33,408 bases of DNA from CAVVZJ01 sp963752755 (GTDB lineage: Bacteria; Planctomycetota; Planctomycetia; Isosphaerales; Isosphaeraceae): contig CAVVZJ010000027.1 of NCBI GenBank assembly GCA_963752755.1, forward strand, positions 1 to 33,408, read 5' to 3'. A model generated the notes under the pieces. That model did no database searches. It saw only the letters and a program-made list of their open reading frames with translations, and was not told the origin of the DNA. Numbering within the stretch: the stretch's first letter is position 1; every line of letters starts with the position of its first letter. The position numbers and the translations under genes were made by a program. Shown here piece by piece: positions 8,879 through 17,773 of the stretch.

Positions 8879-9579
8879 TCAGGCCGTCACGTTCAACGTC
8901 TGGCAGGGGATCTGGTTCCGGCCCGACTTCGGATAGGGACGCGGCTCCGGCTGGGCGCAGCCGTTGAGATCCACGGTGCGGGCGCGGAACTCGTAGGTGC
9001 CGGGTGCCAGGCCCTCGAGTCGAGCCGTCCACGAGACCGCGCCGTAGATCAGCGGCCAGGTTTTCGGCCGGCCGGTTGCCGGCTCGAAGCCCCAGATCTG
9101 CTTCGGCGACGTCCCCTCGAGAAGGATGGTGGTCCAGTCGTCGGGCGGCGCCATCAGTTCGCAGGGACGCCAGACGGCCGTCTTCCAGGCCGGGTCGTTG
9201 TCGGGCAGGTCCGGGTCCGTCCCGCTCGCCTCCCGCAGCCAGGACTCGACCCGCCGGAGCCCCGAACAGCCGGCGACCGCCACCCCCTCGACGACGACCG
9301 GCTTACCGGCCCGGAACGTCGAGCGCACCCCGGTCCAGGTAGGCCGCCGTCTTCAGATAGGAGTCGGGGTCGTTGTTCTGCAGGGCGTAGGTGTCGTTCG
9401 CCCGGTAGTCGTTCGTCAGCACGATCCGCTGCAGCCACTTGATCGACTTGAACCCGTGCGCCCAGGGCACGATCATGCGGACCGGCCCGCCGCGTTCCAG
9501 GGGGATCTCCCGGCCGTTGAGCCGATAGGCCACCAGCGGCGGGGGTTCCCAGGGGGGCGTCTCCAGCGCCCGGTTGAAA
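8879..9579 (-). pseudogene. Sulfite-oxidase-like molybdenum enzyme, N-terminus lost at an IS junction
   Basis: The C-terminal part of an oxidoreductase of the sulfite oxidase family (molybdopterin domain plus Mo-co dimerisation domain). The first part reads FNRALETPPWEPPPLVAYRL, then GGPVRMIVPWAHGFKSIKWL, a typical molybdopterin-domain segment. After a one-base frame change near 9320 comes the Ig-like dimerisation domain (GVAVAGCSGLRRVESWLREA, WRPCELMAPPDDW and a C-terminal GRNQIPCQTLNV). The stop is at 8879. The upstream end stops exactly at the inverted repeat of the IS5-family element at 9580, and the other side of that IS is an integrase gene, so the first roughly 150 or more residues with the cofactor cysteine are missing from the window. 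It cannot be functional as it stands. Confidence 0.8.
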
Positions 9580-10493
9580 CTGAGAGTCTGTCCCATAAGG
9601 GGCGTCAGGCGGCTACCGGCCTGGGGTAACGGAACTCGGGGTCCTCGTCCGAGGGCTCAAGGCGGTGGAGCATCAACTGGATCATCGCCAGCTTGATGAA
9701 CGACTCCGACGACAACACGCTCTTCTCCCGGTCCTGGCTCAGCCGCCGGCACCGCCCCAGCCAGGCGAAGGTGCGCTCCACCGTCCACCGGATCGGCAGC
9801 CGCACCCAACCCCGCTTCCCCTCGGGGCGGCGGATGATCTCCAGGCCCCAGCCGGCGTTCGCCTCGACCCACTCGTAGAGGGCGAAGTTGTGGTACTTGT
9901 TGTCGGCGTACATCCGCCGCACCTTGCCCATCGGCTGGCCCGCCAGCCGGGCGAACAACGCCGGGGCGGCCGCCGCATCATCGGCCGAGGCGGCGCCGAC
10001 CAGCACGGCCAGCAGCAAACCCATGCTGTCGATGACGATATGCCGCTTCCGCCCGTCGACGTTCTTGTGGTTATCCCGCCCCCTCTGCTCGCCGCCGGAG
10101 GTCGTGTCGACCGACTGGCTATCGACGCTCGCCGAGGTTCGGGGGTGGTACGGCTTCTCCCGGGTGCGGACCTTCTTGCGGAGCAGATCGTGGAGCCGGT
10201 CGAGGGTGCCGTCACGCCGCCACTGGTCGAAGTAGCGCCAGGTGGTGCTCCTGGGGGGCAGGTCGCCGGGTAGGTAACGCCACTGGCATCCGGTGCGGAG
10301 GATGTAGAGGATGGCGTCGAGGACGTCCCGCATCCGGGTCTTGCGAGGCCGCCCGCCGCCGGGCTCGGGCGGGAGGTGCGGCTCGATCAGGGTCCACTGC
10401 TCGTCGGTGAGGTCGCTGGGGTAGTGGTGTACTCGCATACCCCTCCTACGCCGCTCGACGCCCTGATGTTCCCCTTATGGGACAGACTCTCAG
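9580..10493 (-). mobile_element. IS5-family insertion sequence
   Basis: An element of about 914 bp with 23-bp inverted repeats: the left end reads CTGAGAGTCTGTCCCATAAG and the right end is its reverse complement (10471-10493), followed inward by GGG on both sides. It carries one transposase gene on the minus strand. I find no target duplication in the flanks (left flank ends GAAA, right flank begins CCTATCC), and the two flanks belong to unrelated genes. The IS therefore sits at a rearrangement junction rather than a simple insertion. Confidence 0.88.
9605..10438 (-). CDS. IS5-family DDE transposase
   Basis: An intact protein of 277 residues, the only complete transposase frame in the window. 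The N-terminal part (HYPSDLTDEQWTLIEPHLPP and RDVLDAILYILRTGCQWRYL) is the helix-turn-helix domain typical of IS5-family transposases, and the rest is the RNase H-fold core. Candidate catalytic residues are D in ASVDSQSVDTT, D in MYADNKYHNF and E in RWTVERTFAWLGRCRR, the usual D-D-E layout with the Y-(2)-R-(3)-E-like block. The start ATG at 10438 is about 55 bp inside the right inverted repeat. It may be active, as no frame change is seen. Confidence 0.92.
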   Translation of the reverse strand: MRVHHYPSDLTDEQWTLIEPHLPPEPGGGRPRKTRMRDVLDAILYILRTGCQWRYLPGDLPPRSTTWRYFDQWRRDGTLDRLHDLLRKKVRTREKPYHPRTSASVDSQSVDTTSGGEQRGRDNHKNVDGRKRHIVIDSMGLLLAVLVGAASADDAAAAPALFARLAGQPMGKVRRMYADNKYHNFALYEWVEANAGWGLEIIRRPEGKRGWVRLPIRWTVERTFAWLGRCRRLSQDREKSVLSSESFIKLAMIQLMLHRLEPSDEDPEFRYPRPVAA

Positions 10494-10503
10494 CCTATCC
10501 CGC

Positions 10504-11599
10504 TTACCCCCCGGCTCCGGCACCTGAAGAGCCGTTAGGCTTCTTGGCCCGGATGGCGGCACTGGCCATGTGCTCAGGGTCCTGCTGGACCTGGCCATAG
10601 ACCCGGGACAGCATCGACGGGTCTCGGTGGCCCATCAGGTGAGCGACCGTCATGGTGTCCACGCCGGCCTTGAGCGCCTCGGTGGCGTAGCCCTTACGGA
10701 ACGCCCCCAGGTGGTACTTCTTGCCGATGTGCTTCTCCAGCCGGCAGAACGCACAGTTGATGGCGTCCTTCTTCCAGGGGTTGCCCTCGGAGTTGAGCAG
10801 CATCGTACCCTCCGGCCGCTCTGAAACCAGCCGGGCGACGATTTCTTGGGCTCGCGGGGTCAGGTAGACGACCCGATGGTACTTCTTCCCCTTGGCCTGC
10901 TTCGGCGGGAAGACGATGCGGGCCGCTCTCCGGCTCGTAGTACTCGGACTGAATCTTCCGCAGCTCCTGCGGCCGGCTCCCGGTCTCCCAGCACAGCTCG
11001 ATGAGGTCGCGGAAGTTCGGCTCCCGGATGGCCTCGATGACCGTGGCATACTCGGCCGGGCGAGACGGCCATCTCCCGGGCCTCGCGCGCGGGTTTCTTC
11101 ACCCGGGCCAGCGGGTTTCGCTCGATCAGCTCCTCATCCACGGCCCAGTTGAACGCCCGCTTCACCGCCCCGATGAAGTCGTGCTTCGTGTTGTTCGACC
11201 AGTGCGGGAAGGGCTCCATCGCCTTGGTCAGGTGGTAGGGCTTCAGGTCGGCGGAGGGTCAGGCCCTTGGGCAGGCCGTCGAGGAACCGCTGGATGTTCT
11301 CCCGGTACCACGCATAGGTGCGTGCAGCCTTGTGCCGGTAGGTCCACTCCAGGAACTCATCCAAGATGGCCGCAACCGCAGGGTTCTTGGACAGGGCCGG
11401 GGTAGCGGTCGGGTTGTCGTCGTCGCGCTGCGCCATCAGTTCGTGGTAGCGGTCGATGACTTCCTTGGGTGGGACGGGCTTGCCCGTCTTGTCCCGCTTG
11501 GGCTTCGGGTCAGCCCCGAGCGGGATTTGCTTCTTCGCCAATCTGGACGTACCAGCGGCCCAAGGGCTCGCGGTAAAACGGCTTGGGGTAGTGAGGCAT
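10504..11599 (-). CDS. Tyrosine-type site-specific integrase with several frame changes
   Basis: About 365 residues after joining about four one-base frame changes (near 11536, 11250, 11060 and 10930). The true N-terminus is taken at ATG 11599, reading MPHYPKPFYREPLGRWYVQ, an N-terminal pattern common in planctomycete integrases. A core-binding domain follows (RENIQRFLDGLPKGLT and KHDFIGAVKRAFNWAVDEEL). The catalytic domain shows the first arginine in ETGSRPQEL, a second box in LGAFRKGYATEALKAG, LMGHRDPSMLSRVYGQV with the His/Arg region, and the nucleophile tyrosine in RVYGQV. It lies 90 bp from a 3' tRNA fragment, the usual site for such enzymes. Either the gene is decayed or the frame changes are sequence errors. 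Confidence 0.8.
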
Positions 11600-11610
11600 A
11601 GGGTAGGTCC

Positions 11611-11636
11611 TTCAGAACTCTGAAAAGTTCTCTGAA
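11611..11636. promoter_or_regulatory. Imperfect inverted repeat just upstream of the integrase
   Basis: TTCAGAAC, a short centre, then GTTCTCTGAA, located 12 bp upstream of the integrase ATG. Such a site could be an operator or an integrase arm-binding site. A second short symmetry, GTAAGTGCTTAC (11668-11679), lies between it and the tRNA fragment. The call rests on position and symmetry only. Confidence 0.3.
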
Positions 11637-11688
11637 AGACCGCCTGAGCCGCCTCCTTGCGTTTGCCGTAAGTGCTTACCGGGTAACT

Positions 11689-11733
<45 letters not shown>

Positions 11734-12310
11734 AGCCGAGTCCCCTCCGCCAGTATGCCGCTGAAGCTGTTGCCCGCCGCTATGTTACGGCCTCCGCCAC
11801 GATTTGCAAGGGGTTGCGGGCGAGAGCCGGAAAACGCGGCGAAAAGCGTTACTTTCGACGGCCCGGCATTACCGGAAAACATTACGCGGGAACGACCTCC
11901 GATCCGGCTTCCGTGGCGCTCATCGTGCGGTCGGAATCCCGGCGAGGGAGGGATGATCGGAGTAGGGACCGAACGATCTCGGAGAAGGCCAGTTCGTCAC
12001 CATCAGAATTCTAATTTCTTCATACTATGAGTCGTGGCGCCGGGTCGGCTCACGACCGCCGCCACGGGAGGCCGAGTCACGACGATTGAGTGAATGCTGG
12101 CTGGGCCTGGACCTCGCCACGCTCCTGTGGCATGATGGCCGTCTCCAACGAATCGTCATAAACGATTTCTCCTCCGGTTTGCCCGATCGGCGACGGGGCG
12201 AGCGGGTCCATGTCGCTGTGGCGGTTCTCGTCCTCCTCGTTGAGTGGGTTATGCTGTAATGGCTTCCAGCGAGACGTCGCGCCCCGAACAACGACGAGCC
12301 CTTCTGGAAG
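11734..12310. other. Region between the tRNA fragment and brxA
   Basis: No confident gene. It contains the only clearly AT-rich stretch of the left half (about 12003-12030, around AATTCTAATTTCTTCATACT), which could hold a promoter; I cannot point to clean -35/-10 boxes. The short minus-strand reading frame at 12077-12211 is listed separately. No transcription-factor gene (such as the WYL-type BrxR often found upstream of BREX) is present here. Confidence 0.4.
12077..12211 (-). CDS. Possible 44-residue protein divergent from brxA
   Basis: ATG 12211 to TGA 12077 on the minus strand reads MDPLAPSPIGQTGGEIVYDD and ends QAQPAFTQSS. It has a balanced amino acid mix, unlike the arginine/proline-rich shadows elsewhere. 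A GAGGAGG lies upstream but rather far (about 20 bp). No family is recognised. Confidence 0.2.
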   Translation of the reverse strand: MDPLAPSPIGQTGGEIVYDDSLETAIMPQERGEVQAQPAFTQSS

Positions 12311-13141
12311 GTGGCCCTTCGGGTCAATCGTGGTCGCTCCTCGTCGCCGAGGTCCGCCTTGGAACGAATTCGCCCAGATTCGCTGCCGGCATCCCTGGGG
12401 TTCCGCTCCGGGACGACGAGCGTCCATACCAGCCGGACGATGATGCTGGAGGATTTGAGCCTCGTGCTGGCCAAGGTGCCGACGGACGCCGGGAGCGCGG
12501 CGTATCGCGACGCGATCGCGGAGCAGAACATCCTGGGCAAGCCGACCCGCACAACCCGGCAGCGGACGGCGAAACGATTGACCGAACTCTACGCCCTCGA
12601 CCCGGCTTGCCCCCTTTTCCGAATCTTTCGGCGTTACTGGGACGCGGAGCAGGTCGGGCGGGCCATGCTCGCGTTCCTGTTGGCGGCGGCTCGGGACCCG
12701 ATCCTCCGCGAGGCGACGCCGTTCGTCCTCGGGGTGCCGATCGGCGACGTGGTGCCGCCGGAGCGGATCGCGACCTACCTCGGCGAGAAGTACCCCCAGC
12801 GGTTCGGGGCGAGTACGGCGATCGCCACGGCCCAGAGGCTCGCCTCGACGTGGACCCAGGCGGGGTTCCTCCAGGGCAAGGTCCAGAAGAAGCGAACGCG
12901 ACCTCGCGTGACGCCGGTGGTCCTGACCTTCGCCATCACGTTGGGCCTGATGTGCGGGCTCAGGGGGAAGCTGCTTATCCAGTCGCCCTGGACGGAACTT
13001 CTGGATCGGACACCTGTTGAGTTGCAGGAACTGGCCTTCGAGGCATCAAGCCAGGGGTGGATGAACTATAAAGCCTCTGGTGATGTCGTCGAGATCACCG
13101 TGCCCCAGGTATCGGAGCCCGTCGGCGAGGGGCGACCATGA
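12311..13141 (+). CDS. brxA: BrxA, BREX type 1 protein (DUF1819-like)
   Basis: First gene of the BREX locus. BrxA is a small helical DNA-binding protein needed for BREX defence. The recognisable core begins near residue 40 (HTSRTMMLEDLSLVL), followed by AYRDAIAEQNILGKPT, RRTAKRLTELYALDP-like helices (RTAKRLTELYALDPACPLF) and a C-terminal winged-helix-like part (ASTWTQAGFLQGKVQKKRTR and NYKASGDVVEITVP). The start is uncertain. ATG 12440 would give 233 residues, close to the usual 200 or so, but it cuts just before the conserved TMML block, so an upstream start (GTG 12311) is given here. The stop overlaps the brxB start (ATGA), indicating an operon. The identification also rests on the brxB and brxC genes that follow. 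Confidence 0.82.
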   Translation: MALRVNRGRSSSPRSALERIRPDSLPASLGFRSGTTSVHTSRTMMLEDLSLVLAKVPTDAGSAAYRDAIAEQNILGKPTRTTRQRTAKRLTELYALDPACPLFRIFRRYWDAEQVGRAMLAFLLAAARDPILREATPFVLGVPIGDVVPPERIATYLGEKYPQRFGASTAIATAQRLASTWTQAGFLQGKVQKKRTRPRVTPVVLTFAITLGLMCGLRGKLLIQSPWTELLDRTPVELQELAFEASSQGWMNYKASGDVVEITVPQVSEPVGEGRP

Positions 13142-13707
13142 GCCGGATCGACCAGCTTCGGAAAAACTACCAGCGGCTCTGCGGCCTGCCGTGGGACGAC
13201 AAGCTCGCCGGCCCCCAGCGCGTCTGGGTCGCCGTCTATGACAAGGAGGACGAGCGCAAGCTGAGGTTCCGGCTCGGGCTCTTCGAGGAGGCGACGCACC
13301 AGACCGGACACCGCTGGGGCGTCCTCGACCTGACGGACGCCTTCGCCGACTGGTTGTGCAGCCCTCCCTATTCCGACTACGCCCAGAGCTATTTCGAGGC
13401 CCCCAGCCGATTGGGGAAGGCCCCGCTGGCGGCGTTTCGGCAGTTCGTGGCCCGGCGGATCAACGAGGCCCTCGACTCGGCCGAGTCGCCCGAGAACACG
13501 GTCGTCGCCGTCTATGGCGTCGCCTCGCTGTTCGGGTTCGCGAGAATCTCCGAGGTCTTGCCCCTGGTCGAGGCCCACATCCGTGGCCGATTGCTTGTCT
13601 TCTTCCCCGGCGTCTATGAGCAGAACAACTATCGGCTCCTGGACGCCCGCGATGGCTGGAATTACCTCGCCGTCCCGATCACCAGCAGCGAGGGGGAACC
13701 CCGATGA
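13138..13707 (+). CDS. brxB: BrxB, BREX type 1 protein (DUF1788)
   Basis: An intact protein of 189 residues, close to the usual 200. It matches the DUF1788 pattern: an N-terminal helix SRIDQLRKNYQRLCGLPWDD, a central WVAVYDKEDERKLRFRLGLF, then HRWGVLDLTDAFADWL, and a conserved C-terminal core with VVAVYGVASLFGFARISEVL and LLVFFPGVYEQNNYRLLD. BrxB is needed for BREX activity, and its molecular role is not well settled. The start ATG at 13138 overlaps the brxA stop, and the final TGA overlaps the ATG of brxC at 13704. The three genes are therefore translationally coupled. Confidence 0.92.
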   Translation: MSRIDQLRKNYQRLCGLPWDDKLAGPQRVWVAVYDKEDERKLRFRLGLFEEATHQTGHRWGVLDLTDAFADWLCSPPYSDYAQSYFEAPSRLGKAPLAAFRQFVARRINEALDSAESPENTVVAVYGVASLFGFARISEVLPLVEAHIRGRLLVFFPGVYEQNNYRLLDARDGWNYLAVPITSSEGEPR

Positions 13708-16700
13708 TGCTGAACCGAGAATTCTACGAGAAAGACCCCCTCACGAATCGCCTGCTGAACAACGGCGTCGCCAAGGTGACGACGGGCCAGTCGGACCCGG
13801 AGATCGAGACGCTCCGCTACGAGATCAGCAATTTCGTCTGCGACGGCCAGTACGCGGACGGCCTGAACCGCATCCTGTCCGCCTATCTCGGGAACCTCGA
13901 CAAGACGGAACAGCCGGGCATCTGGGTGAGCGGCTTCTACGGGTCGGGCAAGAGCCACCTGGTCAAGATGCTGCAACACTTCTGGATCGACTACGAGTTC
14001 CCGGACGGGGCGAAGGCGCGCGGCCTGCCGAAGAAAATCCCGGACAAGATCAAGGACCAGTTCAAGGAGCTTTCCACAGCGGCCCGGCGGGCGGGGGGAC
14101 TCCACGCGGCGGCGGGCACGCTCGGGTCGGGGGCTGGGGGGAGCGTCCGGCTGGAATTGCTCGGCATCATCTTCAAGTCGGCGAACCTGCCCGAGCAATA
14201 CGCCAGCGCCAGCTTCGTGATGTGGTTGCGTCATGAAGGGCTAGAAAACGCAGGTGCGGGACCACCTGACGAAGGCCGGTCGCGACTTCGATTTCGAGGT
14301 CGAAAACCTGTACGTCTCCGACGCGATGGCCAGGGCGATCCTCGCGGTCCGCCCGGACTTCGCCCCTTCGGTGGGCGAGGTCAAGCTGCTGCTGGAGAAG
14401 CAGTTCCCGGAGAAGACCGACGTCTCGATCGACGAGATGATCACCAAGATCAAGCAGGCGATCGGGAAGAAGGGGAAGCTGCCCTGCACCCTGATCGTCC
14501 TCGACGAGGTCCAGCAGTACATCGGCGACGTCGGTCGAGCGCTCCAAGAACGTCCAGGACGTCCAGGAGCAATGCTGCGCCCGGCTGGGGGCGAACGTGA
14601 TGTTCGTCGCCACCGGCCAGAACGCCCTCTCGGGGACGCCCCTGCTGTCGCGGCTCCAGGGTCGGTTCCCGATCCCGATCGAACTGCAAGACACCGATGT
14701 CGAGCAGGTCACGCGCGAGGTCGTGCTGAAAAAGAAGCCGTCCGCCGAGCCGGCCCTCGCGTCGTTCCTGGAAACCCACATGGGGGAAATCCAGCGGCAC
14801 CTGTCGGGCACCAACATCGGGCTCATGGCCCGCGACCGCAAGTTCCTCGTCCAGGACTACCCGATCCTCCCGACGCGCCGCCGGTTCTGGGAGCGCGTCC
14901 TCCGGGCCGTGGACCCGGCTGGGACCGGAGCCCAGCTTCGCAACCAACTCTGGGTCGTCTTCGACGCGGCGCAGCAGACGGCGAACCTGCCGCTGGGCAA
15001 CGTCGTCAGCGGGGCGTTCATCTACGACTCGACGGTCAAGAGCAAGGTTCTCCAGACGGGCGTCCTGCTCCAGGAGATCGCCTCGAACATCGAGAATCAG
15101 AAGAAGGAGGAGGACGGCGAACTCCGGTATCAACTCTGCGCCCTCGTGTTCCTGATCGGCCGGTTGCCCCACGAGGGGCCGGCCGACGCGGGCATCCGCG
15201 CCGACGCCGAGACGCTCGCGGACTTGCTCGTCACCGACCTGAACGCGAACAACACGGAACTCCGCAAGAAAGTCCCGGAGTTGCTGGCGAAGCTGGAGGA
15301 GTCGGGCGCCGTAATGCTCGTCGAGGGCGAGTACCGGATGCAGACCCGCGAGGGGAGCGAGTGGAGCCAGGCGTTCGACCTGGCCCGGAACAAGCTGCTG
15401 GGCGAAACCGGGAAGCTGGGCGGCGAGCGGTCCCAGCTATTGAAGACGCATTGCAGCGACATCCTCAAGAAGTCGAAGCTGACCCACGGCGTCAGCAAGG
15501 AGTCCCGCAAGTTCGAGCTTCACTTCGGGAGCACCGCGCCGGAGACCACCGGCTCGACGATCCCGGTCTGGATTCGCGACGGCTGGGAGTTCGAGGAGAA
15601 AACGATCCTGAGCGACGCCCGAGCCGCCGGGGACTCGGCCGCGATGGTCTATGGCTTCATCCCGAAATCCCGCGCCGAGGAACTCCATCAGGCGATCGCC
15701 AACGACTACGCGGCGACCACGACCATCGACGCCAAGGGGGCCCAGAACACGAGGGAGGGTGACGAGGCCCGCAAGGCGATGGAGACCCGGAAGTCCCTCG
15801 CCGAGCGGACGCGCAACAACCTCCTCACCGACATCCTCAACGAGACGTCGATCTACCTGGCCGGGGGCGACGAGGTCAAAGGCTCCATCCTGCTGGAGGA
15901 GAAGGTCCAGGACGCGGCGAACTCCTGCCTCGATCGCCTCTTCCCGCAATTCCACCTGGCCGACTCGCCGGACTGGCACAAGGTCATCGGCCGGGCCAAG
16001 ACGGGCGACGGCGACGCGCTGGCCGCTGTCGGCCACAAGGGCGACCCGGAGTCGCATCCGGTCTGCAAGGCGGTCATCGACTTCGTCGGCAGCGGCAAGC
16101 GGGGGACGGACGTCCGCAAGCACCTGACGGCTCCGCCCTACGGCTGGCCGCAGGACGCCATCGACGCGGCCCTCCTGGTGCTCTTCAACACCGGCATCCT
16201 CCAGGCCCGCAGCGGCACCGAGGTCATCGCCAGGGGCAAGCTCGACCAGAAGAACATCCAGTCGATCGAGTTCCGGGTCGAGTCGGTCACGCTCTCCAAG
16301 GCGCAGTTGTTCGGGCTGCGGGGCCTGTTCAAGCTCGTCGGGCTGAACACCCAGCCGAACAACGAGTCCGCCGACGCCGCCAAGTTCCTCGATCGCGCGT
16401 TGAACCTGGCCGACGACGCGGGCGGCGACGCCCCGCTCCCCAAGCGGCCCGAGACGGGCCACCTGGACGACCTCTCCAACCGGGTCGGCAACGACCAACT
16501 CAAGGCCATCTTCGACCTCAAGGACAAGCTCTCCAGCCAGATCGAGGAATGGCGACAGCGGAAGGAGAAGATCGAGCAGCGCAAGCCCGCCTGGGACAAA
16601 CTCCAGTCGCTCCTGGCGCACGCCGAAGGTTTTAAGGTGGCGGCGGACGTCCAGCGCGAGGTCGACGCGATCCAAGAACATCGGAGCCTCCTGAACGACC

Positions 16701-17152
16701 CCGACCCGGTGCCCGGCATGATCACCAAGCTCACCGAGGCGCTCCGGAAGGCGCTCAACGAGGCGCACGCCGCCTGCGCCACCGGCCTCGAGACCGGCCT
16801 GGTGAAGCTCGAAGCCTCCGCCTCGTGGGAGAAGCTGAGCCCGGAGGAGCGTCACGACCTGCGCTCCCAGTTCGGCGTCCGCGAGGTCCCTGCGGTCGCC
16901 GTGGGGACGACGGACGACGTCCTGAACACCCTCAGGAAGACGAAGCTGAGCGAACTCAGGGCGATCTGCGACGCGATGCCGACCCGATTCGCCCAGGCCC
17001 AGGCGGCGGCGACGAAGCTCCTGGAGCCGAAGGCCCAGGAGGTCAGCCTGCCGGGCGGCACGATCAAGACCGAGGACGACCTCAAGTCCTGGTTGGCCTC
17101 GGCGGAAGAGGCGATCCGGGAGAAGCTGAAAACCGGCCCGGTGATTTTATGA
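13704..17152 (+). CDS. brxC: BrxC, large P-loop ATPase of BREX type 1, two frame changes
   Basis: About 1148 residues after joining two +1 frame changes (near 14243, in GAAAACG, and near 14535); BrxC is usually about 1200. The P-loop GFYGSGKS lies at residues 77-84, and a Walker B LIVLDEVQQYIGD lies near residue 265-277. The AAA-like region continues through MFVATGQNALSGT and RLQGRFPIPIELQD. The C-terminal half is helical with coiled-coil-like stretches (DKLSSQIEEWRQRKEKIEQR). From 14540 to the stop the frame is clean over 2.6 kb, which makes the two early changes look like isolated errors. BrxC is thought to work as a motor or scaffold in the BREX complex. Its TGA is 3 bp before the first palindromic repeat. 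Confidence 0.93.
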
Positions 17153-17155
17153 TTA

Positions 17156-17242
17156 ACCACAGAGGCACAGAGGGCACAGAGAAGAAAAGTCCGAAGAATA
17201 TTTGAATTCCTTTCTTCTCTGTGCCCTCTGTGCCTCTGTGGT
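17156..17242. repeat. Palindromic repeat R1 (CCACAGAGGCACAGAG type)
   Basis: Left arm ACCACAGAGGCACAGAGGGC continuing ACAGAGAAGAAA, right arm its reverse complement ending GCCTCTGTGGT, with a loop of about 20 bp. It begins 4 bp after the brxC stop. The right arm in one frame encodes LCALCASVV and the left arm HRGTEGTE. It forms the left flank of the GxxExxY gene. Confidence 0.9.
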
Positions 17243-17651
17243 GAGTCCGCTTCCCCCAGGGTGTATTTCCCATGTCAGAGATCAGCGCGATCCGTTGACG
17301 CATCGTGTGATCGGCGCGGCCATCGAGGTCCATCGAGAGATGGGGCCGGGGCTGCTCGAATCGGTGTATCAGCGCTGCATGGAGAGCGAGTTGAGCCGGC
17401 AGGGCATCGCCGTCCAACCTCAGGCACGTCTCCCACTGATCTACAAGGGGGAGACCATCGGTGACGATCTGATCATGGACCTCTTCATCCCCGGTCAATT
17501 GGTCGTCGAGTTGAAGTCCGTAGAGAAGCTCCTCCCCATCCACGAAGCCCAACTCCTAACCTACATGAAGCTCAGCCGCGTCCCCGTCGGCCTCCTGATC
17601 AACTTCAACGTCCCCATACTCCGCGACGGTCTCAAACGAATGAGGCTTTGA
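17202..17651 (+). CDS. GxxExxY-family protein (PD-(D/E)XK nuclease-like)
   Basis: The core starts near 17290 (PLTHRVIGAAIEVHREMGPG) and carries the family motif G-x-x-E-x-x-Y in GLLESVYQRC. It is followed by IYKGETIGDDLIMDLFIPGQ and LVVELKSVEKLLPIHEAQLL, where D..(E)xK fits a PD-(D/E)XK nuclease core, and ends at a TGA at 17651. The family is usually about 125 residues. The open frame extends upstream to TTG 17202, but those first roughly 25 residues (LLCALCASVV and so on) are encoded by the right arm of repeat R1. An ATG at 17272 reads MSEISAIR in another frame and could be the real start if one base is missing near 17290. The gene lies between brxC and pglX, exactly bracketed by repeats R1 and R2. 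No role in BREX is known. Confidence 0.8.
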   Translation: MNSFLLCALCASVVSPLPPGCISHVRDQRDPLTHRVIGAAIEVHREMGPGLLESVYQRCMESELSRQGIAVQPQARLPLIYKGETIGDDLIMDLFIPGQLVVELKSVEKLLPIHEAQLLTYMKLSRVPVGLLINFNVPILRDGLKRMRL

Positions 17652-17659
17652 TCAAACGA

Positions 17660-17761
17660 ACCACAGAGGCACAGAGAACACAGAGAGGGAAAAACCATGA
17701 ACTAAATTCTTTTTTCTCATCCCGATTCTTGTCTTCTCTGTGCCCTCTGTGCCTCTGTGGT
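17660..17761. repeat. Palindromic repeat R2 (CCACAGAGGCACAGAG type)
   Basis: Left arm ACCACAGAGGCACAGAGAAC, right arm ending TGCCCTCTGTGCCTCTGTGG then T. It starts 8 bp after the GxxExxY stop and ends 12 bp before the pglX ATG, so the pglX ribosome-binding region abuts it. Confidence 0.9.
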
Positions 17762-17773
17762 GAGATTCTCCCC

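Noticed and set aside
15437..16855. Minus-strand open frame of 472 codons opposite brxC
   Set aside because: The brxC frame on the plus strand is intact and conserved here; the antisense frame has a low-complexity Leu/Gly/Arg/Val mix.
17156..17242. Repeat R1 as an intrinsic terminator of brxC
   Set aside because: The stem is long but no U-run follows; the same repeat also occurs inside pglX, so a dedicated terminator role is not supported.
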